A stretch of 20,389 nt of DNA, from the NCBI GenBank assembly GCA_003427395.1, contig BFEA01000024.1, positions 759,995 to 780,383 on the forward strand, in the 5' to 3' direction. Position numbers and translations under genes: made by a program. Positions 9,934 through 18,125 of this stretch are shown in pieces. The notes under the pieces were generated by a model. That model did no database searches and was not told the DNA's origin. It saw only the letters and a program-made list of their open reading frames with translations. Source of the stretch: Chara braunii (Eukaryota; Streptophyta; Charophyceae; Charales; Characeae). Within the stretch, counting starts at the first letter, position 1. Each line of letters opens with the position of its first letter.

Positions 9934-10581
9934 ATGCTTGACGTAAGCATGCTTGTGTATTGTGTGAGCTTATGTATCACTGTATTCCCCCTCTGTATGA
10001 TTGAATGTGAAATGATGTTATGGGAAGGGCTATACTTTGGTCAGATTGAATGGAACCAGGAAAAGGAATGTGGGGAAGGGGGTCAACTAAAGATATCAAG
10101 AGGACTTACTCTGACAGGGGAAGGTAGCTTATGCGAGACCTTGATGGGGGGTCTGAACTAACTCTCATCCAGGATATGGACTGACGAGACCGAAGGGGGG
10201 GTCAATGCATCATTGTGGAAACATGAATCGGGTGCTGGAACCAAGATGGTGCGGTGCCAGTCGTCTCCTATCTATTCCAGTGGACCTGAAATGTCACTAG
10301 ATGTAAGGGAAGGGGTATCGGTTGTCCTACCGTGGAAGGAACTTGGACGGATTTAGAGTCGGCTTACCAAACCATAATGATGGACGAAGGGGATGCATTC
10401 CTCTAGGTAGAGACTATGTGGAGCAGAGTCAACATAACAAGACTAGCGGTAGAAACCTAAATTCATTGTGGATGCTGTTTTCGGGACCTGGAGCAGGTTA
10501 GCCTGAATATGTTAGTCCATGACAAACCTCGAGCTGTATCAATGTGCCAGACATGACTTCATGCGGTTGTTTGTGGTAGCA
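9934..10581 (+). pseudogene. Repeat-unit coding relic Z (first unit of tandem array)
   Basis: Unrecognised protein relic. The frame from ATG 9934 stays open to TAA 10159, and the same frame then stays open to TAG 10354. It contains G-x-L-K-I-S (Lys at 10090), matching K-[IM]-S-x-P of the next two units, and W-K-E-L-G-R-I (10333-10353), matching W-W-E-G-L-K-F of a later unit. From that motif to the next G-P-F is 76 residues, against 73 in the later units. Residues 1-20 are hydrophobic and could be a membrane segment. From 10378 to 10515 this frame is full of stops, while another frame (10319-10501, 60 codons) is open, so a frameshift with heavy damage lies there. The weakest of the first four units. 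Confidence 0.4.
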
Positions 10582-11441
10582 GGCCCCTTTGAAGGTGACT
10601 GGGCAAGGGAAATAACAGAAATTCCGAATTGTCTTGACACAGACTACATCTATGTCCCATGCACTACTCATTGGAAGATAGTCTACAGGAATGTAGCAAT
10701 AGGATAAATTTTCCTAGAAGGGGTAGCAGAACTATTCCACGAAGAAGAGGATGATTTCCTTGAAGAAGACGAAGATGATGAAATAAAGGACTGGGACTTT
10801 TAAAAGAGGAGGGGCTTATCTAGAGAACTGAAAGGGTTGTCGGCACTGTGTAGGAAAAGGGGGATGGCTAGAGAACAACGCCTAAATGACCGGTTGTTTG
10901 ACGGAAGAATGCCAAGGAAGCTCAAAAGGGGTGTCAAAATGTCGGTACCAGTAGAAAATGAGTGGGGAGGAATGGTATGCGATTAGGTTAGGTTGGGAAT
11001 TGTTCCAGAACTCTCGTACCTTTGGGTATAATTAGTATGGGATCCGGTGAGAGAAGAGGAAGGATGGGAAGAAATAGCGGAAGGGAGTGTACGAGCTTCC
11101 GGGGCGGTTTTCTCTTCACAAACGGGCTGGCATATGTTATGTACTCTATTAGCGTTAGGACAAGATTCAATGTGGGTCTTAGGAGACGTTGAGCGATGGA
11201 CTCAGGATGAAGGGGAAAAGTTTGCCAACAAAGGATAGGATGAGGTCAACAGTGGTGTCTTCATCGGGGGCTGGGAGACACTCAGACCACCCTATAGCAA
11301 GCACGGGCTTGGCTACTATATTTTGTGGCCAAATGGTTCGAGGGTTACGATCACATCTTGGAAGTGGCAAAATCACTATAGCGAGTGTGTATTGAGTTTT
11401 CTTGCCTAAGCGATGAGTTCAACAAAATCTCTTTGGAGAAG
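10519..11441 (+). pseudogene. Repeat-unit coding relic A
   Basis: From ATG 10519 one frame can be followed to 11613 with six internal stops, all TAA or TAG (10705, 10801, 10984, 11029, 11236, 11407) and no TGA. Motifs in order: G-P-F-E-G-D-W-A-R-E-I (Gly at 10582); V-P followed by H-W-K-I-V-Y-R; an acidic run H-E-E-E-D-D-F-L-E-E-D-E-D-D-E (about 10738-10782); D-R-L-F...M-P-R...K-M-S-V-P (Pro at 10948); then T-Q-D-E-G-E-K-F (Thr at 11200), 252 nt after that Pro. Unit B has the same elements, with the 252-nt spacing identical. I recognise no known family. The conserved motif spacings argue that this was protein-coding; the stops say that it is dead, or read by an unusual code. Confidence 0.55.
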
Positions 11442-12397
11442 GGGCCTTTCTATGGTGACAGAGCCCGGGAAGTCCTCACTATTTGCGGACGATCAAGGAC
11501 AATTGTACTGCGGTAGATTACGAACCAAGGGAAGCTATAATCCGCCACGACGTGGATATGACCCCTCCTATGTGGACGATGTATTTTTGTTGTTCGAAGT
11601 TCAATGGTTCGACTAGTGAGGTAGTCTCCAGACGCATAGGGCACAAAAGGAATTGTAAAAGGGGCTAACTACAAGAACATCGGGGAATAAAAGTGGGAGA
11701 ACGGTGTACATTATGTAGATTGATTGTGCGATCAGAGAAAACTAAGACAAGGGCGAACAATTTTTTTGTGGGTGCAACTACTGACCGCAGACAAAAAACA
11801 GGGAGGTGTTGCACGATGGCCCAGAGTTGAACGCTCAGGGAAGACAGACCTTTTAGGATCCTGCCGCCACGTGAAACAGATGGCGAGACAAAGATTAGCA
11901 TGCCGGCAAGGAGCGAGGTCCGAAATCCAATATAGTGGACTGGGTAGGGATATAACTTATAGAAAATACTGTGTATTTGGTAGTGGAGGTGGAATGGCGT
12001 GCAAGAGGTGAGCAAGAGGGTTGGAATCTGGACCCTCGAGGGTGTGTTCATGCGAGGGAATGGTGTATCTGTTTGAGGACGGATGACACACTTCGGAATC
12101 ACATTGGCATCAGGAAGGGACCCGCGATACATGCTTGAAGGAGCATGGGAACTAACTTGGTGGGAAGGGTTGAAGTTCATGGATCCCGAGCAATATGACG
12201 TGACGACCGAGGTAGGAATAGCCATAGCATAAACCTTTACCTTGCCGAATAAAAACGTTCGGATGAGGTTACCACCTTTTCCGTTCCAACGGATGAGTGG
12301 TACAGAGCATGTCAGACAAGTTGTGGTGGTGTTGGCTGGCCTGGACTTTGAAGGGGCCATGACACACCGAGAATATTAACGGGTCTTCTTAGAGATG
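11412..12397 (+). pseudogene. Repeat-unit coding relic B
   Basis: The unit starts with G-P-F-Y-G-D-R-A-R-E-V-L-T-I (Gly at 11442), matching unit A at G-P-F-x-G-D-x-A-R-E. The frame then changes, and the rest lies in a frame open from 11459 to 12598 with nine internal stops (seven TAA/TAG, two TGA). It carries A-I-I-R-H and T-M-Y (both also in unit C, 18 residues across), a Cys pair C-T-L-C near 11705, D-R-P-F...P-P-R...K-I-S-M-P (Pro at 11903), E-G...R...G-V, T-L-A-x-G-R-D, and T-W-W-E-G-L-K-F (Thr at 12155). Pro to next G-x-F is 495 nt here against 494 in unit A, that is, one lost base. Product unknown. Confidence 0.55.
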
Positions 12398-12857
12398 GGG
12401 CGGTTTGACGAAGAGTACGAATATGAAGTCTTGCGTATATTGCACACAACGGTAATAGCAAGATCAAGGGTTCCTCTAGTTAATAACGAAGTTTTGTGGG
12501 ACGTCATTAGGCGGGAAATAACCATCGGGATGACCTACATAACGATGTATTCTGACTATTCGAGTTGTCAGAAGAATAGACGATCCCGAGACGGATAACA
12601 AAGAAAGATAATGGCAAAAGCGAGAAAAGAAAAAAAAGGTGTCAAAGGAGGGAGATGATAGGCAGGCATCCCACACACAAGAAGAGCTAGGATATATTCA
12701 CTTTTTTCTAGATTATGCAGGAGCTCACCGCTCGGCAATGGTAGCAAGACGTGCTCGGGCACTGCGACAACCTATGTACCCCCGCTTACCTACGGATCAC
12801 GACAATGGGTGGGAGGTCCGCTTCCCGCAAATTACGAAGTTTGAGGGATTGACGTAG
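12380..12857 (+). pseudogene. Repeat-unit coding relic C (truncated)
   Basis: The unit starts after TAA 12377 with F-L-E-M-G-R-F (Gly at 12398), then Y-E-Y-E-V-L-R-I, R-V-P (Val-Pro at residues 25-26 after Gly, as in unit A), L-W-D-V-I-R-R-E-I-T-I-G and I-T-M-Y. That frame ends at 12598. After a frame change a second stretch (12639-12857) gives R-Q-P-M-Y-P-R-L-P...D...W-E-V-R-F-P (Pro at 12825), which lines up in length with the 21-residue D-R-x-F...P...K-x-S-x-P block of units A and B. Only 111 nt then separate it from the next unit, against 494-495, so about 380 nt are missing. Unknown product. Confidence 0.5.
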
Positions 12858-12877
12858 AATGTCGGGTCGTAACGTAG

Positions 12878-13571
12878 GGAAGAAACAATGCCTTTATGAT
12901 GGTTGAATGCGTATGGAGCGGCATGAGGTTTAATCGAGGACCCGGGGACGACCCATATACGGAGCTAAGGGTTATCGAGACTTTATACCTACCAGAACTC
13001 GAGTGACATATGCTAGGGATCGGGATAGCTCAGGGCCATCGACTGGCGCCAATTTTCCGAAGGGTTGCCCTGATGTTGGCACAAATGGGTTGAGAGATCC
13101 GAGGGAGAAGGAACGTGGGGTTGAGAACCAGGGTAGAAGTAGGAGGTTGGTGAGAGTTCATGGCCCCGACACCTTGACTACGTTGCAGGGTGCCTCGATT
13201 CATGATTGACCTTATCTTAGGGAGCCTCTCAAGGGAAAGGGACTTGGTGAATGCGTCAATGGTTTGAATACACCATTTTCGGCCCCAAACGATCGAGATT
13301 TTCTACGATATGTCGGTAGAACATGGACCATTATGAGAAAACAAAGCATGGGAATTACTTGAGCTTATTGACATTTTAGTATTTGGGACGTCGTTGCTGG
13401 CTTACTCAAGAGTATGAGCCGGTGATTCTGCGAGAGATTGAGATGGCGGAGAACTACCTTGCGCGGCTGGCTCAACAAGATCTGAGAGCGGCGCTACGGT
13501 GGTCACGGGCACACGCAGGCGCAACAGGTGAGAGGGGCGCTGTGGTGGAGGAGGACACACGATGGTCATAG
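12878..13571 (+). pseudogene. Coding relic D/E downstream of the repeat units
   Basis: One frame from 12878 to 13414 (179 codons) has six internal stops, all TGA (13004, 13091, 13151, 13175, 13265, 13334), and otherwise reads like protein, for example P-R-F-M-I-D-L-I-L-G-S-L and A-W-E-L-L-E-L-I-D-I-L-V-F-G. It opens with G-P-G-D-D-P-Y-T-E-L-R-V-I (12938), a weak match to the unit motif G-x-F...E-[VI]-x-x-I. Near 13410 the frame changes to E-Y-E-P-V-I-L-R-E-I-E-M-A-E-N-Y-L (to TAG 13569), which resembles E-Y-E-V-L-R-I of unit C. TGA can arise from CGA by loss of methylated CpG. Whether D/E belongs to the same repeat family is uncertain. Confidence 0.4.
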
Positions 13572-13978
13572 CTGGGTTGCTTGGGCACATGCTGATGTAG
13601 GCGATGGTGGTCTTCGAGTGTCGGGGATGCACACTATGGGGAGACGAGGGGTGATGTGAGAGGAGGGGAGGCACGTACCTGGTGTATGCTGGCAGTTTGC
13701 ATGGGCGACGTCGTCACATAAACTGGCCTTCCGATCAAAGAGACTCCTGTTGCATATACGTAAAGTAGACTAGCTTAGGCTGAGTAGACTAGGTTGGGCG
13801 ATGTGCACCAATGAAGGAAGAGCGACATTGGATACTCTGTTGGTGTGGCGGGAGAGTGTTGACATTGATATTTGAGTTCATTGTACTGCTCTCATTTGGC
13901 TAGTATTTGGTGCATTTTGCTTTTTGCTGGTATTTTGGTATTTTGGTGCATTAGATACTATGTTGGTGTGGCGAGAGA
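13572..13978. other. Spacer with a diverged 39-bp direct repeat
   Basis: No coding sequence is convincing. Two direct copies of a 39-bp word lie at 13831-13869 and 13954-13992, 123 bp apart and with few mismatches (core TGTTGGTGTGGCG). T/G-rich low-complexity words (TATTTTGGTATTTTGG, TTGGTGCATT) fill the space between. The second copy overlaps the first codons of the recombinase frame. Confidence 0.6.
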
Positions 13979-14961
13979 GTGTCGACCTTGATTGAAGAGT
14001 TTGGTCCTGGTCGGCAATGGCGAAATGGTATGAAGAAGCTTCTTCTTGGTCTTACCGAGTGGCTTGATCGCAACAGCGTAGGTCGAGGTTTCATGGAGTG
14101 CAGCGACCTGGACATTCTTTCATTCTTGAGTAGCCAAAGGCTGGTTGAGATAGAAGGTCAATGTCGGACGTCCGATGCCAGAGGAGAGCCCATTGTATCC
14201 CCTGCAACGGTAGATGTTGTTGTGGATTGTTTGAGTAATAGTTCTCGGTTACTTGAGAGAGAGAGTGACCCTTGCCAGAGTGGACGAGTGAAGGCTTTCC
14301 GAAGGGCTTATCGAGAGTACGCATTGTCAAGGGGAGTTACGGAGGAATTTGCTCGTCCTTTGAAATGGGAGAAAAATAAAATAGTAATAGAATATATGCG
14401 GAACAAGATCCGAACACGGCGATGTTTCTATATCTTTGGGAAACTTGGCAGAGATGCGGGGAGGGGTTACGGTTACAGTTCAAGGAGATAGATGTTGGTA
14501 ATTGCATGGTGAGGCCAGGCTATACTAGGACTGATTGACAAGGGGGGCAATTCTTGATAAGGTTGAAAGAGCCTAGAGCAGGCGAGGAGACGTTCTTGGG
14601 GATATTGCCAGAGGTGATTATTACGTATGAGAAATTGGGAATAGATATTCGGAGAGGGTATTTGTTTAGGTCGGGAAGGGGCGAGAGTGATCTTGGTAGC
14701 GCAGGATTTAATAAGCAGATGGAGAAATGGTTTGGGGAGGCCGGGGTCTATGAAGGTGAGAGTGGTCATAGTTTTCGGCTAGGGGGTGTTCATGCGGGAA
14801 TTGAGGAAGGTTGGAGTTTAGGGGAAATGATAAGGCAAGGGACATGGAGCAGTGTGGGGACATTTATGTGTTATGGTTACAGGACGCGACGAGGATGGAA
14901 ACGTGGAGCAGAGGATGAGTGTGAGTTAAATGAGGAACGAGAAAGGGGGTCGAGGGACTGA
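13979..14961 (+). pseudogene. Tyrosine recombinase (integrase-like) relic
   Basis: Would cut and rejoin DNA through a tyrosine-DNA bond. The N-terminal part (13979-about 14390) looks like a helical core-binding domain. Near an A-rich stretch around 14370-14395 the frame changes, and the next frame carries the catalytic domain. First active-site Arg: W-Q-R-C-G-E-G-L near 14450. H-S-F-R-L-G-G: His 14767, Arg 14776. G-T-W-S-S: Trp 14845 in the His/Trp position, 23 residues after the Arg. Tyr follows nine residues later in F-M-C-Y (14872), with a second Tyr two residues on. A TGA at 14536-14538 interrupts the domain. No ATG is seen at the start: the frame is open only from 13955 and begins with GTG in this reading. 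The layout fits eukaryotic YR transposons (Crypton or DIRS type) or a viral integrase; I cannot choose. No RT belonging to a DIRS element was found nearby. Confidence 0.75.
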
Positions 14962-15646
14962 GAAAGGAGATGATTAGGTTTTAAAGAAAGAGTCAATTAG
15001 TCCAAATTTGGTTGGGTTCGGGGTGGAATGGTGGACTCTAGGGTTGGGGATGCAAGAAAGAGGGGATTGAGGAATAGTAACTGATGAGGTGATGTTGAGT
15101 TGGGCTAGTCCGGGAAACCAAGTTGTCTTATTTGAGGAGGGATGGATGAGGAGGTAGGAGGCGGGGCTTGCCTAGGCCAAAGAGATAACGTTGTGCATGA
15201 TGGTTGTGGGAGGGAAGATTCATCTGTATGGTGAGGATGGAAGGGTATTCCGATCAAAAGAAAGTGCGTCGATTAGGAGTGCTTGGCGATCAAAAGAAAG
15301 TGCGTCGATTAGGAGTGCTTGGTAAGACCAAGTTCTTGAGATGAAAGTGTTGGAGACGTGGTGATAGTCTGAGGCAAAGAGATCAATGGTGAGTGCACCA
15401 AATATCTTGAAGATATTAATGCGTTCATGGTTTGTGAGTCCCCAGTCCGAATTGTCCTCTGTTTTGGAGACACTTTTGATTTATGACATGTCAATTGCAT
15501 TCTTCGGGTTCACTACTCGTATCCCAAGTTTCATTCAAGTCTAAAATATGGTGATTTTAACATGAAATTAATAGCTTGCGAATACCAATTTAAAATATAA
15601 TGTCCTCTTTTAACGAATAACATGTTTGTTGCTATTGGTGCAATAG
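14962..15646. other. Spacer, purine-rich then AT-rich
   Basis: No gene seen. The purine bias persists to about 15350, with the tandem 36-mer inside. From about 15480 the sequence becomes AT-rich, without codon structure. A hairpin TGCTATT/AATAGCA (15630-15636, 15642-15648) sits just where the coding sequence of retroelement 2 begins. Confidence 0.5.
15251..15322 (+). repeat. Perfect 36-bp tandem duplication
   Basis: Two identical, adjacent 36-bp copies (15251-15286 and 15287-15322), each beginning CGATCAAAAG and ending GTGCTTGG. Identity suggests a recent event or an assembly duplication. It lies 290 bp after the recombinase relic. Confidence 0.95.
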
Positions 15647-16879
15647 CACCAAGCACACGACGTCGCAATGCCCCGACAAAGGCAAAGAAGACGTCCGTTC
15701 ATGGCAAAGCTCGGGAAATTGAGCTCCGCGGGAAGTGAGGCGACTCCACTTCCTACTCCGCCGGACACGGTTGCCTTGCTAGCAACCTCCTCCACGTCCG
15801 GGGAACATGCGTATGTCGCCAGTCTTCATGAAAGTTACAAAGACTATGCTGTCCAACTGGTCCCGCCGTTGGACCAACCTCTCCATGTGCAAGAGTCATA
15901 TGCGTGTGCGACTTCATCACCGTCGCCAAGTGAACCAGCATCCTCACCGACACTACTCGGGGACTCGTCGCTATGGTCTAGACTTGAGGACCTGGACCCA
16001 TTGACACCGGAGGACTTCCAACGGATGCCTCTTCCCCCATCTGGTTCCTTGCGGAAACCGCCTTGCAACGCTTTAATGGCAGAACTACGCAACTACTTGC
16101 ACGCTGCACCAACTCCAGTGATGGAAGACGGAGTAGCGGTTGTTGACCTTCGTGAGTACATTGCGAAGATTGACCGCAAGTACGCCACACAACGGTACGA
16201 CAACATCGACGCACCGTTACTCTACGTCCGCATTCAGATCGGGGAGGTGACCTGCAGCGCCTTGATTGACTGTGGAGCTACTCGCAACTACATCAGCCAA
16301 GACTTCATGACGCGCGCTGGCCTTGGGTCGCGCGTTCGAAGGAAATCGCAGCCCACGCAAGTCACGTTTGCCGACGATCGTACGCACAAGTCCATTGACC
16401 GATGCGTTGACTCTGTCCCCGTGTACTTCGCCCCGCATGCATGCGATGTTATGTCCTTTGACATATTGAACACACAGTTCGACATGATTTTGGGCATGTC
16501 GTGGCTGCACAATGAGGACCACTCGGTAAACTTCTACCACCGCACCATTCACGTTCGTGACTGGAACGGGGTACTTGTGCCATGTACGATCCCCCCACCT
16601 CACCCTTCGATTGGTTGTTACGTGGTCTCCGCGGCAAGCATTCGCAACTCCATCGCACGGAACGACGTGAAGGAAATGGGCATTTGCTTCTTGCACGCCG
16701 TTCCTCCTCCCGACGAGCCAGCGGAGGAACAGCCACCGGATCCATGCATTGTACAGCTTCTTGACTCCTATGGCGACGTCTTTGAAGCCCCGCCGGAATC
16801 GTACCGAATCGGCCAATTCGTCACGAGATCATCCTCGAAGACGGGGTCGTACCTTTGTGCAGATGTATTTACCACATGA
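15647..16879 (+). pseudogene. pol: Protease region of retroelement 2
   Basis: The frame is open from 15647 (first ATG 15668) to TGA 16877. About 190 residues of Pro/Ser/Thr-rich and acidic sequence precede the protease. The active site is A-L-I-D-C-G-A-T-R-N-Y-I-S with catalytic Asp at 16268, followed by F-D-M-I-L-G-M-S-W-L (near 16475-16505), the standard end of a Ty3 protease. The ATG at 15668 probably lies inside a longer ancestral reading frame, because no gag domain precedes it. In the last 20 codons (from about 16800) the frame has slipped: another frame there gives H-E-I-I-L-E-D-G, the usual lead-in to RT. Confidence 0.82.
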
Positions 16880-18125
16880 GTGAGGATGAACTCGAAGTGT
16901 TGCGAGCGCAACTCGAAGACCTCATTAACAAGGACTGGATTCGTCCTAGCTGCTCGCCCTACGGTGCACCCGTTCTCTCGTCCGGAAGAAGAACAAGGAC
17001 TTGCGCTTATGTATTGACTATCGTAAGCTTAATGCTCAAACAATTAAGAATATCGGGCCGCTCCCACGAATCGACGAGTTTCTCGAACGCTTGGGTGGCA
17101 CCAAGTACTTCTCCAAGTTGGACCTCAAGGCCGGTTACCACCATCTCGAGATCCATCAAAGAGATTCATACAAAACCGCATTCAAGACATGGTACGGGCA
17201 CTTCGAGTGGGTCGTAATGCCATTCGTCCTCACGAATGCCCCGACCACCTTCCAAGAGGCAATGACAATGGAGTTTCGCGACATGTTGGACCGGTTCGTG
17301 CTCATCTACCTCGATGACATCTTGGTGTGTAGCCGGACTTTGGACGAGCACATCATGCATCTACGCATTATTTTGGACAGGCTACGTACGACCAATTACA
17401 AGGCCAACCGAGCCAAGTGCGAATTCGCGCAGCAAGAGCTCGAGTACTTGGGCCACTTTGTGACGCCGGAAGGCATCCGTCCGCTCGCGGACAGGATCAA
17501 GGTCATCCAAGATTGGCCGGAACCGACCAACACCAGGGAAGTCCGCTCTTTTATGGGATTGGCCAGGTAGTAGGCAGGTGCTACCAACGCTTCATCGGAG
17601 GATACACACTGATCGCCTCGCCCTTTTCAAGATTGCAGTCTCCAAAGGTGCCCTTCCAGTTCAACGACGAAGTCTGCAGTTCGTTCCACAAATTGAAGAC
17701 GACGTTGCTCATCGCTCCCGTCTTGAGTATCTACAATCCCACCTTGCCTACGAGAGTGACTACGAACGCTTTCGACTACGGCATGGGTGCAGTTTTGGAA
17801 CAACACGACGGAGTAGATTGGCATTTGGTTGAGTACTTCAGCCAAAAGGTGCCCCCCATCAACTCGGTTGATGATGAGCAGAAGGAGTTGCTTGTGTTCG
17901 TCACGGTACTCAAGCATTGGGGACACTTCCTCCTTGGGCGTCGTAGGTTCACTTGGGCTACGGATAATAACCCATTTAACCCCATTGACCTACTACAAGA
18001 CGCAAGACACGGCGAGAAGCACAATCGCTTGATGGATGTACTTCATCGATCAATTCGACTTCACACCGAAACACATTTCGGGCCTCTCCAACCGAGCCGC
18101 GGATGCTCTCTCACGAAGATCAGAT
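16840..18125 (+). pseudogene. pol: Reverse transcriptase and RNase H of retroelement 2, multiply frameshifted
   Basis: RT motifs: E-L-E-V-L-R-A-Q-L then I-N-K-D-W-I-R-P-S-x-S-P-Y-G-A-P-V-L; after a 1-nt loss near 16980, L-R-L-C-I-D-Y-R-K-L-N; F-S-K-L-D-L-K-A-G-Y-H-H; Y-L-D-D at 17307-17318; L-E-Y-L-G-H-F-V. The frame stops at 17568 because of an apparent 11-bp insertion at about 17570-17580, within what should read G-L-A-R-Y-Y-Q-R-F-I. RNase H continues in the next frame, but its first catalytic Asp is Asn (T-N-A-F-D-Y-G-M-G, AAC at 17765). A further break near 18030 precedes I-D-Q-F-D-F and A-A-D-A-L-S-R-R. Inactive. Confidence 0.88.

Noticed and set aside
11569-11580. Y-V-D-D as a reverse transcriptase motif of a DIRS element
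   Set aside because: No other RT motif surrounds it, and at this place the neighbouring frame carries the repeat-unit sequence.
11665-12360. Minus-strand open frame of 231 codons
   Set aside because: Its product is Ser/Thr/Pro-rich without any motif, and it is antisense to plus-strand units B and C, whose motifs repeat at fixed spacing. It looks like a shadow of the purine-rich strand.
10519-12598. The repeated unit as an OTU-type or Ulp1-type cysteine protease (H-W and lR..i-like words)
   Set aside because: No catalytic Cys-box such as D-G-x-C-x-F or ordered His/Asp/Cys set could be found.
12935-12955. P-G-D-D as an RNA polymerase motif of an endogenous RNA virus
   Set aside because: No hydrophobic strand before it and no upstream S-G...T...N motif; the match is to four residues only.
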